A stretch of 64,000 nt of DNA. It comes from Thermomicrobiales bacterium. GTDB lineage: Bacteria; Chloroflexota; Chloroflexia; Thermomicrobiales; UBA6265. The stretch spans positions 186,001 to 250,000 of the forward strand of contig JAUJOZ010000002.1 in the NCBI GenBank assembly GCA_030447415.1, read 5' to 3'. Under the pieces are notes generated by a model. The model ran no database searches and was not told where the DNA came from. It saw only the letters and a program-made list of their open reading frames with translations. Position numbers and translations under genes: made by a program. Shown one piece after another: positions 53,378-62,367 of the stretch (its first letter is position 1; each line of letters starts with the position of its first letter).

Positions 53378-54504
53378 CTAGGCAGCCGTCGGACGCTCGG
53401 CGGTGAGCGCGTGGGCGATGGTTGCGGCGACGCGCTCGGCTCGGCTCCCTGTCTCCCTGGCCTGCCAGGCCCGCCGGGCAACCGCGTCCATCGACCGCCC
53501 GTACAGAGCCCTTGCCTCGGGTGGGAAGCCCCGCCGCTCTGGGACATCCCCACTGCCCCCTGCCCGACGCCCCTGCCCGACCGCCGTCCTCGTCGTGCCG
53601 CTCGCCCGCCTCGATCGGTCCGCCCAGGAGGCGGCCGCTAGGGGCACGGGACCTCCCCCGTGCCGCCCGGACCGCGGCCGCTCCTCCGGGCGGGATCGGT
53701 ACGGGAGCGGCACGTACTGAACGGAGGGCCGCCGCTGCGTCGGCTCGCGGTACAGGGCCATCAGCTCGTAGACCTCGGTCGGCAGGTCCACGCTGATCTT
53801 CAGGCCGAGCTCGCGCGCCTCCGATACGCTGATCGGGTAGTCGTGCGTCCACGTCCCGCAGCTCAGCGTGGCGGCCACCTCGTCCGCCCGCCCTCAGGCG
53901 CGCCGTTGGCAACCAGGATCTTCCCGGACGACGGCCCGGACTTGCGCCAGGGCCTTGCGCCCGACATCGGCCAGAATCAACGTCTCGTCATCCACCTCGG
54001 CGATCGGCTTCGTCTCGGCCACCCTGACGATCGAGGCGGCGGGGAACTGGCCGAGCTGGGGGTCGACGGGACCAAGCACCGCATTGGGGTCCATCACGAT
54101 CTCGTCGGCGGCCAGCGCCAGGAGCGTCCCGCCGGACATCGCGTAATGGGGGACGAGGACGCGCACGGGGCGCGGTGGCGGATGAGGGCGCGGGCGATCT
54201 GCTCGGCCGCCAGCACCAGGCCGCCGGGGGTGTGGAGGACCAGGTCGATCGGCAGGTCAGGCGGCGTCAGACGGATCGCCCGCAGGACCTGCTCGGAATC
54301 CTCGATGTCGATGTAGCGGGCCACTGGGATGCCGAGCAGGCGCACCGCTTCCTGGCGGTGGACGAGGAGGATGACGCGAGAGGAGCGCTGCTTCTCCAGG
54401 TGGCGCAGCAACCGCAGCCGCCGCCCCTCGAGCACGCGCTGCTGGAGCAGCGGCGTCAGGCTGGAGACGACGAAGAAGAGCCAGATCAGGTTGAGGAAGT
54501 CCAT
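53378..54504 (-). CDS. ClpP-fold membrane-anchored serine protease (SDH/SppA-like, PF01972), frameshifted
   Basis: N-terminal membrane helix MDFLNLIWLFFVVSS, then RRLRLLRHLEKQRSSRVI, a crotonase-type core IDLVLHTPGGLVLAAEQIA and, one frame over, VPHYAMSGGTLLALAADEIVM with the nucleophile Ser in MSGG; VLGPVDPQLGQFP follows. The C-terminal part (CGTWTHDYPISVSEARELGL) is reached only after further compensating shifts around 53895-53925; an in-frame TGA lies there. At least three indels. Beyond the usual family end (QYVPLPYRSRP) the frame continues for about 100 residues to GFPPEARALYGRSM and VAATIAHALTAE, which resembles a ChaB-type segment. The ATG at 54504 has GGAGG 9 bases upstream. Confidence 0.75.
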
Positions 54505-54837
54505 CACTTGGCTACCTCCTGCCCCTGAATTCACCTCGGCGCGGCTCGACATCCCCCCACGCCGCAAACGCCTTGCCGCCGGTTGAGCGATGCGGCACCA
54601 CGAGGGCGATGCCGCAGAGCCGCTTGCCCGCACCGTTAGTGGACCTGTTCCTCCCTCCCCGGCCGAGAAGTGGCCAATGAGAACCTGGGCGTTGATGCAC
54701 CGTCCTCTCTCCTGCAGAAGATGCTTTGGTTCCCGTAACGCTCAAGCGTGTTGAAACAGGTGGAGCGCGACCCGGCCAACTGCCCAGGCCGCTGGTATGC
54801 TGGCTCCTGATGCCGGAGCGGGATGGGAGGCGGCGCC
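54505..54837. other. Gap with an IS-end-like sequence
   Basis: 333 bases between divergent genes. At 54728-54759 lies GGTTCCCGTAACG, then seven bases and TGTTGAAACAG. A close relative of this 32-bp sequence, in the same orientation, is at 60604-60634. The pattern is that of an IS terminal repeat left without its element. Nothing else recognised. Confidence 0.4.
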
Positions 54838-55605
54838 GTGGCACCCCAGGACACCCCACGGTTGACCGGACAGACCGCGCTGGTGACCGGGGCCAGCAGC
54901 GGGCTGGGCCGCGCCACGGCAATCGCGCTCGCCCAGGCGGGCGCCGACATCGCCCTCCTCGCCCGCAGCGAAGACGACCTGAAGCAGGTGGCGCAGGAGA
55001 TCGGGGAGGTCACCGGCCGCCGCGCCTTGCCCTTGCCGCTTGACCTGGCGGACGAGGCGGCGCTTCTGGCGGCGGCGGCGCGCACCGCCGCCGTCTTCGG
55101 GCGGATCGACGTCCTGGTCAACGCGGCCGGGACCGACGTGCCGGGGCCGGTGGAAGAGCTAGCGATCTCCGACTGGGACCGGGTCCTCGCCGTGAACCTG
55201 CGGGCGCCGTTCGCGCTCGCCAAGGCGGTCTTCCCGCACATGCGGCGGGCCGGGCGGGGCACGATCGTCAACATCTCCTCCGTGGCCGGCAAGCGCGGCT
55301 GGGCCAACGCCAGCGCCTACTGCGCCGCGAAGTTCGGCCTCACCGGGCTCACCCAGGCGCTGGCGGCCGAGGGCAAGCCCCACGGGATCCGCGCCTGCAT
55401 CCTCTACCCGGGCGGGATGGCCACTCAGTGGGGCACCTGGGAGCCCGAGGAGCGCGCGGCCGTGAAGCCCGAGCCGCCGCCGGTGACGAAGGCGCTGCCG
55501 CCGGAGGAGGTGGCTGCGCTGATCGTCTGGCTCGCGAGCGCCCCGCCGGAGCTCGTGCTCAACGAGGCCGTCGTCAGCCCGCTGGAGGAGGCAGGCTGGC
55601 CCTAG
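54838..55605 (+). CDS. Short-chain dehydrogenase/reductase
   Basis: 255 residues from the GTG at 54838, preferred to the ATG at 54823 because GGGAGG lies 7 bases upstream of the GTG. LVTGASSGLGRATAIAL (cofactor loop), LVNAAGTDVPG, IVNISSVAGKRGW (Ser) and SAYCAAKFG (Tyr-Lys) are all present. Resembles sorbitol-dehydrogenase/3-ketoacyl-reductase type SDRs that use NADP. Substrate unknown. IS5 debris follows directly downstream. Confidence 0.93.
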   Translation: MAPQDTPRLTGQTALVTGASSGLGRATAIALAQAGADIALLARSEDDLKQVAQEIGEVTGRRALPLPLDLADEAALLAAAARTAAVFGRIDVLVNAAGTDVPGPVEELAISDWDRVLAVNLRAPFALAKAVFPHMRRAGRGTIVNISSVAGKRGWANASAYCAAKFGLTGLTQALAAEGKPHGIRACILYPGGMATQWGTWEPEERAAVKPEPPPVTKALPPEEVAALIVWLASAPPELVLNEAVVSPLEEAGWP

Positions 55606-56137
55606 CGGGGTGGACGCTTACCGGCCACCTCCGTCACCTCGGACGGGCCACAGAGGCGCGCCCGCACCCGGGCAGGGCGACGGCGAGGTCGCCGGGACGG
55701 GCATTGAGACGGACGCCACGGTCACCCTGCGGTTTCGGTGCCGAAAGGAGCGCCGCCTGGCCGGGTCCCAGCTCCTTGCCCCCGCAGCAGGGCCGGCACC
55801 GATGGGTGGTCGAGCGGTCGCTGGCATGGCTGCTGGGATGCCGCCGCCTAGGCGTCCAATACGAGCGACGGGCGGATGTGCTCCAGGGGCTGCTACACCT
55901 GGCCTGCGCCCTGCTCTGCCTGAGGTTTCTCGATCCCGGGCCCGAGCCTTGAGGATCCCGCGGCTCTCGCGCGATGACCTGGGCATCCGGCCGCCCGTGG
56001 GACGCCGGGCGGTTCTCCGGCCCATGTCCGCCATCGAAGGTGCGAGGCATCGGCTTGCAGGGCCGGGTGCAGGCTGTACGATGGGGAGCACCGCTCCGGG
56101 GCTACGCACGGATCGGCCGGCGGACGAGGAGGTGCCC
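55606..56137. other. Region with IS5 debris, otherwise empty
   Basis: The 532 bases between the SDR and methyltransferase genes hold a transposase remnant (55800-55952) but no intact gene. Upstream of the remnant, frames are scrambled; downstream of it, only the methyltransferase ribosome site is recognisable. Confidence 0.5.
55800..55952 (+). pseudogene. IS5-family transposase C-terminal remnant
   Basis: Fifty codons reading RWVVERSLAWLLGCRRLGVQ, YERRADVLQGLLHLACALLC and a stop. This is the well-conserved C-terminal end of IS5/IS427-type DDE transposases, including the Glu of RWVVERS. The Asp-containing N-terminal domain is missing, so the gene is dead. Confidence 0.85.
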
Positions 56138-57253
56138 ATGGGCGATGCGGACGCTCCCCCAACCGTCGAGGACCCCGTCGCTGCGCGTCGGGACGCGCTC
56201 GTGGAGCGCCTCGACGGGGCCGTCACGGCCGCCTTGGAGCTGTGCGCGGTCTACCTCGGCGACCGGCTCGGCTACTACCGGGCCCTCGCCGCCGGTCCCC
56301 TGACGCCCGCTGGCCTCGCCGCCCGCACCGGCACCCATGAGCGCTACGCCCGCGAGTGGCTCGAGCAGCAGGCCGTGGCCGGCGTGCTGGACGTCGACAA
56401 CCCCCCCGCCCCGCCGGCGGCGCGCCGGTTCGGCCTGCCGCCGGGCCACGCCGAGGCGCTCGCCGACCCGGACAGCCCGAACTACGCGGCCCCGCTGGCG
56501 CGGATCGCGGTCGGCGCCACCCGCCCCCTGGCCGCCGTGCTGGAGGCCTTCCGCACCGGGGGCGGCGTACCCTTCGCCGCCTACGGCGCCGACTTCCGGG
56601 AGGGGATGGCCGACGGGAACCGGGCGTCCCACCTGCGGCTGGGCCCCGACCGGCTGGCGACCATCCCCGACCTCGACGCCCGCCTGCGGGCGGACCCGCC
56701 GGCCCGGGTGGCCGACATCGGCTGCGGGGCGGGCTGGTCGTGCATCGGGATCGCCCGGGCCTACCCCGAGGTGCGGGTCGACGGCTTCGACCTCGACGCG
56801 GCGTCGGTGGCGTTGGCCCGCGGCAACGTGGCCGACGCCGGGCTGGGCGACCGTGTCCGGGTGGAGGCGCGCGACATTGGGGATCCCGCGCTGGCCGGCC
56901 GCTACGACTTGGTGATGGCAATCTTTTGCCTGCACGACCTGCCGCGACCGGTGGACATCCTGCGGGCGATGCGCCGACTGGCAGGTCCCGAGGGGGTGGT
57001 GCTCCTCGCTGACCCGGCGGCGGGGGAGCGCTTCCTGGACCCGGGCAATGACGCCGACGTCGAGCGCCAGTTCTACGGGTTCAGTGTCCTGCACTGCCTG
57101 CCGGTCGGGATGGCGGAGCAGCCGTCGGCCGCGACCGGGGCGGTGATGCGGCCGGGGGTGCTGCGTGGGTACGCCCGCGACGCCGGGTTCCGCTCCGTAG
57201 AGATCCTGCCGAACGACAACCCCTGGACGGCGTTCTACCGCCTCCACCCCTGA
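56138..57253 (+). CDS. SAM-dependent methyltransferase with N-terminal winged helix (Rv2258c-like)
   Basis: 371 residues from the ATG at 56138 (GAGGAGGT 5 bases upstream). Residues 40-90 form a winged-helix dimerisation domain (YYRALAAGPLTPAGLAART, RYAREWLEQQAVAGVLDV). The Rossmann methyltransferase core starts at VADIGCGAGWSCIGIARAYP (SAM loop) and continues VDGFDLDAASVALARGN and VMAIFCLHDLPRPVDILR. The acceptor is probably a small molecule; unknown. Confidence 0.9.
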   Translation: MGDADAPPTVEDPVAARRDALVERLDGAVTAALELCAVYLGDRLGYYRALAAGPLTPAGLAARTGTHERYAREWLEQQAVAGVLDVDNPPAPPAARRFGLPPGHAEALADPDSPNYAAPLARIAVGATRPLAAVLEAFRTGGGVPFAAYGADFREGMADGNRASHLRLGPDRLATIPDLDARLRADPPARVADIGCGAGWSCIGIARAYPEVRVDGFDLDAASVALARGNVADAGLGDRVRVEARDIGDPALAGRYDLVMAIFCLHDLPRPVDILRAMRRLAGPEGVVLLADPAAGERFLDPGNDADVERQFYGFSVLHCLPVGMAEQPSAATGAVMRPGVLRGYARDAGFRSVEILPNDNPWTAFYRLHP

Positions 57254-57472
57254 GGCCCTGCCTCACCTCCGCGTCATCGTCCGCCCGCAGGGATCATGCC
57301 CGGTTTTGCAACACGCGCTTATGCCCAATGCGTTGCCGTCCGAACGCTTCCACAACCTACCCACGCTGCTCACCTCCCTCATCGGCCGCTCGCGATCCTT
57401 GTCAAGCCCCGAAGGAGCTATCTCGGTCACCCACGGCCCGCGCGTGCCGTCCGGCCGTGGGAGAATGGCGGC

Positions 57473-58126
57473 ATGGTCGCCAACGATCACACGGACCCGA
57501 GACGGATTGTCGAACACGGGTACGACCGGATCGCCGAGCAGTATCCCGAGTGGGCGAACCGCGTGCGGGTGGAGGAGCGGGAACGCTACACGCGGGTGCT
57601 GCTGGACGGCCTGCCGGAGGGGGCGGCCGTGCTCGACCTCGGTTGCGCTACCGGCGAGCTCCTCACCAAGCAGCTCGCCCGGCGCTTCGCGGTGACCGGG
57701 GTCGACCTCGCTGCCCGGCAGATCGAGCTGGCCAAGCGGTGCGTCCCGGAGGCCACCTTCATCCACGCCGACATGACCCGGATGCGGTTCCCACCGGCCA
57801 GCTTCGACGCCGTCGCCGCCTTCTACGCGTTGACGCATGTACCACGCGAGGAGGTTCCGCCCCTGGTGCGGTCGATCTTCTCCTGGCTGCGCCCCGGTGG
57901 GCTGTTCGTTGCGTCGCTGGGGGCGGGTGACGACCCGGGCGGGGTCGAGGACGACTGGCTCGGCGTCCCCATGTACTTCAGTGCCTTCGACAGCGCGGGG
58001 AGCAGGCGACTGGTGGAGGAGGCGGGATTCGAGATCGTCAGCGCCCGGGAGGAAGCCGCCGAGGAGGACGGTGTGCGGATCGTGTTCCTCTGGGTCGTAG
58101 CGAGGAAACCGGTCGGCCGAGATTGA
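57473..58126 (+). CDS. SAM-dependent methyltransferase, class I
   Basis: 217 residues. SAM-binding motif I VLDLGCATGELLTKQLARRF, acidic loop VTGVDLAARQIELAKR, motif II FDAVAAFYALTHVP and FSWLRPGGLFVASL. A UbiE/Methyltransf_11-type enzyme with no extra domains. Independent of the previous methyltransferase: a 219-bp gap separates them and the sequences are not similar beyond the fold. A strong hairpin follows. Confidence 0.92.
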   Translation: MVANDHTDPRRIVEHGYDRIAEQYPEWANRVRVEERERYTRVLLDGLPEGAAVLDLGCATGELLTKQLARRFAVTGVDLAARQIELAKRCVPEATFIHADMTRMRFPPASFDAVAAFYALTHVPREEVPPLVRSIFSWLRPGGLFVASLGAGDDPGGVEDDWLGVPMYFSAFDSAGSRRLVEEAGFEIVSAREEAAEEDGVRIVFLWVVARKPVGRD

Positions 58127-58149
58127 CCCAGTCACGTGCGACGATCATT

Positions 58150-58170
58150 GAGTGGGCGTTACGCCCACTC
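58150..58170 (+). terminator. Terminator-like hairpin
   Basis: GAGTGGGCG, loop TTA, CGCCCACTC: a perfect 9-bp stem 24 bases after the methyltransferase stop. No T-run. The rest of the gap to 58417 shows nothing recognisable. Confidence 0.6.
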
Positions 58171-58417
58171 TCGGCCCACGGCGTCGCAGACCAACATCCC
58201 GCGGCGCCCTAGGTTTCTCCCTCCACTCGCGTAGGCTGGCCTCACCAAAACGTCTGGGACACATGGTGGTCAGATCGGTGGCCGTCCCGACTGAGCCGCA
58301 ATCATTGACCAGAGCTTATCCCTGGGCTCGACGCTCTTCCTCACACATGCGTCACACTCTGGTACGTAAACCATCTTCACTACCCACCGGATGTCCCGAG
58401 GGGAGACGACGCCGGAG

Positions 58418-58744
58418 CTAGCCCGCGTTTGGGAGGTGGCGTTCCCGCTCCAGCGCCCAGATCATCACGCTCGATTCCAGGGTCTCCTCGCCGGCGATGC
58501 CGAGCGAAAGGACGAGGAGCCAGACCTGACCCCACAGCCAGGCCCCGGCGACGCCAACCAGCGCCAGCCCGATCACCGCCACGCGAAAGCCGCGGAGCGC
58601 CGTGGGCAGCGTGGCGGAGCTCGACGACGGGCTGCGCAGGCCCCCGGCGAGCCGGCACAAGCCATGAACCGCCAATCCCGCCCCGAGCAACGCCAGCGCC
58701 GCGATCAGATCGGTCCGCCATGGGCCGTCAATGCTGCCGTCCAT
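58418..58744 (-). CDS. Small membrane protein, function unknown
   Basis: 108 residues with three hydrophobic segments (about residues 12-33, 50-72 and 72-85; VAVIGLALVGVAGAWLWG is clear). No recognised domain. It follows the next membrane-protein gene by 15 bp in the same direction and GGAGG (forward CCTCC at 58752-58756) precedes its start, so the two form a small operon. Confidence 0.75.
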   Translation of the reverse strand: MDGSIDGPWRTDLIAALALLGAGLAVHGLCRLAGGLRSPSSSSATLPTALRGFRVAVIGLALVGVAGAWLWGQVWLLVLSLGIAGEETLESSVMIWALERERHLPNAG

Positions 58745-58759
58745 CGGCGGTGCTCCTCC

Positions 58760-59206
58760 CTACGGCGCGGCCGGCGCATCTGTCCGCGCCCCGACCGTCC
58801 GGTCCCTCAGCGTCGGCGCCGTGTTCCGCAAGCCGACGTATTGCAGCGCGGCGAACAGGGCAACGGCCAGGGCTTGGCCGGCGACGCAGGCGTACCCGAG
58901 GGCGGTCGGCTCGGCCCATCCGCTCACCAGCAGCAGCACGCTGTCGGTCGACCAGAGCAGATTGGCCGCGACGACTACCCGGGTGAGCGACGGCGACGGG
59001 CGCTCGCGCGTCGCGAGATAGACCAGCAACGCCACGAACGGGAGGAGGCTCAGGCCCGCCCAGCGGAGGAGCGCCGGCGCTAACCCCAGCAGCTCTCCTA
59101 CCGGGTTGGCGCCGAGCATCATCGCGATCCCCGTGGCGCCGCTGACGGCGGCGTCGGCGAGGAGCGCCCGGCGGAGGAAGACGGACTCGGTGACGGCGTC
59201 GTCCAT
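58760..59206 (-). CDS. Four-helix membrane protein, function unknown
   Basis: 148 residues from MDDAVTES (59206, AAAGGA 9 bases upstream). Four hydrophobic segments: LADAAVSGATGIAMMLG, WAGLSLLPFVALLVYL, LTRVVVAANLLWSTDSVLL and LGYACVAGQALAVALFAAL. Proteins of this shape are common beside small regulators in actinobacteria and Chloroflexota, but I know no function. First gene of the two-gene membrane operon, divergent from the XRE regulator. Confidence 0.8.
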   Translation of the reverse strand: MDDAVTESVFLRRALLADAAVSGATGIAMMLGANPVGELLGLAPALLRWAGLSLLPFVALLVYLATRERPSPSLTRVVVAANLLWSTDSVLLLVSGWAEPTALGYACVAGQALAVALFAALQYVGLRNTAPTLRDRTVGARTDAPAAP

Positions 59207-59367
59207 GATCATCGTCCTTTCTTGGGTGCAGGAGCGTGGTCGAGCAAGCCTGCGATTGACCGCCCCCCTGCGGGTGACAGCCTCGTCCCCGACCGGAGGT
59301 GTCCGGGCGATTCGGTCGATCCACCGCTCGCTTGCCGTCGAGCTCGGCCCTGCGGTAAGCGAACCAG

Positions 59368-59481
59368 TTAAGCCTGGATGAACGTCACGAGGTCGCGATT
59401 GAGGCGGTCCTTCTCGGTGACGAACAGGCTGTCCGTTGGCGGGCTTGGCTCTATGGTCGGGCCACCGATGACCGCTGTCGA
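59368..59481 (-). pseudogene. Possible C-terminal fragment of an alpha/beta hydrolase
   Basis: A minus-strand frame between stops reads AVIGGPTIEPSPPTDSLFVT then EKDRLNRDLVTFIQA and TAA. This looks like the tail of an alpha/beta hydrolase or similar enzyme whose body is gone. Short and therefore uncertain. The remaining gap (59207-59531) carries the divergent promoters of the membrane operon and the regulator. Confidence 0.3.
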
Positions 59482-59531
59482 TTACCTGGGAGGTTATTGC
59501 CGACGCGATCTGGCTGCACTATTGTCCGACC

Positions 59532-60359
59532 ATGTTCACCGCAACCCGGCCGGTCGGTGAGGTCCTGCGCGAGTGGCGCCAGCGCCGGCGACTGAGCCAG
59601 CTCGACCTCGCCGCCGAGGCCAACGTCTCCGCCCGGCACGTCAGCTTCCTCGAGACCGGTCGTGCCCGACCAAGCCGCGAGATGCTCCTTCGCCTCGCGG
59701 AGCGACTCGAAGTCCTGCTCCGCGCTCGCAACGCCCTGCTCGTCGCCGGAGGCTACGCTCCCGTCTACCCGGAGCGGAGCCTCGACGACCCCGCGCTCCG
59801 GGCGGCCCGCACCGCGGTCGACCTCGTGCTGGCCGGGCACGAGCCGTACCCGGCGCTTGCCGTCGACCGGCACTGGACGCTCGTCGCGTCGAACCGCGCC
59901 GTCGCGCCACTTCTGGCGGGAGTGGGACCGGAGTTGCTGCGGCCGCCCGTCAACGTCCTGCGCCTGGGCCTGCACCCGGCAGGGCTTGCGCCCCGGGTCG
60001 CCAACCTCACGCAATGGCGGTCGCACCTGCTCGAGCGGCTGCGACGACAGGTCGAGGCCAGCGCGGATCCCACGCTCACGGCGCTGCTCGTCGAACTGCG
60101 TGGCTACCACGCGCCCGGCGGCGACGCCGCCGATGAACCGCGCCGCGACCTCTACGATGCAGGGGTGGTCGTGCCCCTCCACCTCCGCACCGACTGGGGG
60201 CTCCTCGCGTTCTTCAGCACAACCACGATCTTCGGCACGCCGATCGACGTCACGCTGTCCGAGCTCGCGATCGAGTCCTTCTTCCCGGCCGATCCGGCCA
60301 CGGCCGAAACTCTGCGCCGCGTCGCCGAGGCGGCGGCCTCTAGCCGCCCGAGCGATTGA
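59532..60359 (+). CDS. XRE-family regulator with MmyB-type ligand domain
   Basis: 275 residues. N-terminal helix-turn-helix VLREWRQRRRLSQLDLAAEA with RHVSFLETGRARPSREML, followed by the MmyB-like domain: YPALAVDRHWTLVASNRAV, LRLGLHPAGLAPRVANL, LLVELRGYHAP and LRTDWGLLAFFSTTTIFGTP. In characterised relatives this domain resembles a PAS fold and binds a hydrophobic ligand. It probably regulates itself or an adjacent oxidoreductase; the fragment upstream may be the remains of such a target. Confidence 0.92.
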   Translation: MFTATRPVGEVLREWRQRRRLSQLDLAAEANVSARHVSFLETGRARPSREMLLRLAERLEVLLRARNALLVAGGYAPVYPERSLDDPALRAARTAVDLVLAGHEPYPALAVDRHWTLVASNRAVAPLLAGVGPELLRPPVNVLRLGLHPAGLAPRVANLTQWRSHLLERLRRQVEASADPTLTALLVELRGYHAPGGDAADEPRRDLYDAGVVVPLHLRTDWGLLAFFSTTTIFGTPIDVTLSELAIESFFPADPATAETLRRVAEAAASSRPSD

Positions 60360-60683
60360 TGACGGCTTCCGCCGCGCATCCCGCGTCCGGCGAGGCCGAC
60401 CAGGCATGAGTGGTTGCACCGACCCACGAGGGATTCGATTAGCCCCGGCGTCCTCCGTCTCGGTCCGCGGTTCCCGGTCGCCGTTTCATAACCTATAAGC
60501 CGCTGACCAATGAATGATCGGCGGCTGGCGTCCCCCCCGCCGCCAGGGACAACGTGTGCCTCGCGATTCCGGCTCCGCCTTCGGGCTGGGAAGGTATGAA
60601 ACGGGTTCCCGTAACGGCCCAGCCTGTTGAAAAAGAAGAAGTGGGCGTCGTGCGCGGGTCTCCGCCACGTTGTTGCAGCCCCG
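60360..60683. other. Gap with an IS-end-like sequence
   Basis: At 60604-60634 GGTTCCCGTAACGG, six bases and CTGTTGAAAAAG repeat the sequence seen at 54728. No gene is visible in the remainder. Confidence 0.4.
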
Positions 60684-61547
60684 TCAGCCGTCGGTGGCTG
60701 ACTGGTCGCCTCGCGGCGCCGCGAGGCGCGCGCGAACGGCGCCGGTGTTGAGCGTGGGCAAATGTGCCTCGACGAGGGCAACCGTCTCCTCAATGAGCTG
60801 GACGGCTTCCCGCGCCCCGTCGCGCGGCTCGGCGCGGAAGACGCGCTTCAGGCGCCCGGCGAGGTGCGGCGGCGCGACGGTCAGGCGCCCGGCGAGTCGA
60901 TCCACCCACTTGAGATCGGGCGACGTGGGATAGACGCGGTTGAGCCCCAGCAGCACGCCGAGGACGGACCGCTCCACCCGGCAGAGGAGGCTGTAGAGCG
61001 CCAGGAGGTCGTCCCGCTCCGCGAGCATCTCCAGCCACCAGTGCGGCCCGAAGGCGAGGTGCTCCGCTACCATCGAGCGGGCGAGCGCGTCCGGGTAGAC
61101 GGCCGCGTGGGCCCGCCAGCCTGCCAAGAGGGCGCCGCCGTGCAGCGGAACACCGTCGCGCGCGGTCGCGACCACGGCCTGCTTGGCGAGCGAGGGGTCG
61201 GCTCGCTCTGTCACGTCGCCGATGATCCGTTCGGTCGCCGCGACGGTCAGGTGGCCGACATCCACCTTCACCCCGCCGACCCGGTACTCCTCCTCCCAGG
61301 CCCCGCTCGCCGCCGCGTCGGGGAAGACCCGGCGCTCGGCCACTCCGGCCGCCCCGGCCGCCGCCGCCCGCGCCGCCAGCGTCGGGGCGACGGCCCAGAA
61401 GACGCCGAGCTCGAGGTCGGACCAGTGGTCGGCGTGCCCGCGGGCGACGGAGCCGCCGACAAGCACCGCCACGACCGCCGGGTCGACGGCGTAGGCCGGC
61501 GCGATGGCGCGGGCCAGGGCCAGCCGCGACCGGTTCGCCACGTCCAT
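60684..61547 (-). CDS. Nucleotidyltransferase-domain protein
   Basis: 287 residues. N-terminal minimal nucleotidyltransferase fold with VAVLVGGSVARGHADHWSDL (the GS-x10-D-x-E/D signature, D and E in SDLELGVF) and a third acidic residue in GGVKVDVGHL. The helical C-terminal half (EHLAFGPHWWLEMLAERDDL) resembles the KNTase-C/DUF4037 groups. Relatives are aminoglycoside-type adenylyltransferases or MNT toxins' antidotes, but no HEPN partner gene is present. GGAGAGGAGG precedes the ATG. Confidence 0.85.
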   Translation of the reverse strand: MDVANRSRLALARAIAPAYAVDPAVVAVLVGGSVARGHADHWSDLELGVFWAVAPTLAARAAAAGAAGVAERRVFPDAAASGAWEEEYRVGGVKVDVGHLTVAATERIIGDVTERADPSLAKQAVVATARDGVPLHGGALLAGWRAHAAVYPDALARSMVAEHLAFGPHWWLEMLAERDDLLALYSLLCRVERSVLGVLLGLNRVYPTSPDLKWVDRLAGRLTVAPPHLAGRLKRVFRAEPRDGAREAVQLIEETVALVEAHLPTLNTGAVRARLAAPRGDQSATDG

Positions 61548-61635
61548 CCTCCTCTCCTTGGCAGGGCCGATGCGGTTTGTCCCAGCGGCCGCCTCGGGAC
61601 GCCCGGGGTCCGAACGCCGGCCGCCGTCCGCCGCT

Positions 61636-62367
61636 TCAGCGCGGCTGCGGCACCCACCGCGAGGCGGTCCGCTCCCGACCTGCCATTTCCCGCCGGAGCG
61701 CCGGCCGCGGCGTCACAGGAACGAACGCGGCCAAGATGAAGCACACGTTCGCGATGAGGTTCAACACGATCCGGAAATCGGTGGCGAGGGTCCGCTTGAA
61801 CCACTCCACGTCCGCCGCTGACAGCGTCTGCTGCGAGATGTCCAGACGGGTCTCCGCGAAGACGAGGTATGTCCAGATGCGCGTCGCGAAGTACGCCGCG
61901 ACCCCGGCGAGAACGAGCGCCCTGCGTCTCGGACCGGTGTTCCAGTTCCAGAACACGATGAGCGCGACGAGGAGCATCTCCATCGCGCTGTTCAGGGCGA
62001 TGTAGAACGGCACGGCGGGCTGCATGAGCGCCGACAGGACGGCGTACGTGGTCGACGATTCGCTCAGCGCCGCATCCATCATGGATGCGTACATGAAGCC
62101 CCCACCGATCATCAGTCCGAGCGCAATGATGCCCAGGAACAGCGGCGCGTTCGCTAGCCGCGCTCGCCACGCGTCCCGGCGTATGAGCCTGCTGGCGAGG
62201 AACCCGACGACCAGCGACCAGAGCAGGCCGATGAGCGCCCCGCCGAGAATGCCCAGAAAGCCAAACGGCAGCAACGTGCCATAGAACCCGAACACGACCG
62301 TCAGGAACGACACCGCGACGAGATGGGGGCCGAAGCGGCCAAGACGTCTGACCTCTTGGGGAGACAT
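61636..62367 (-). CDS. Multi-span membrane protein with duplicated 5' end
   Basis: 243 residues from ATG 62367. At least six hydrophobic segments, including VAVSFLTVVFGFYGTLLPFG, LFLGIIALGLMIGGGFMY and VLNLIANVCFILAAFVPV. No family recognised. The 108 bp that contain its ribosome site, start and first helix occur twice in tandem; the outer copy (ATG 62475, GGAGG upstream) carries a TAT-to-TAA change after 28 codons. The inner ATG has no ribosome site of its own, so expression may depend on coupling to the 28-codon upstream peptide. Confidence 0.8.
   Translation of the reverse strand: MSPQEVRRLGRFGPHLVAVSFLTVVFGFYGTLLPFGFLGILGGALIGLLWSLVVGFLASRLIRRDAWRARLANAPLFLGIIALGLMIGGGFMYASMMDAALSESSTTYAVLSALMQPAVPFYIALNSAMEMLLVALIVFWNWNTGPRRRALVLAGVAAYFATRIWTYLVFAETRLDISQQTLSAADVEWFKRTLATDFRIVLNLIANVCFILAAFVPVTPRPALRREMAGRERTASRWVPQPR

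Noticed and set aside
60684..61547. MNT-HEPN toxin-antitoxin pair
   Set aside because: The nucleotidyltransferase is too long for MntA and no HEPN gene lies next to it; neighbours are an IS-end-like gap and an unrelated membrane protein.
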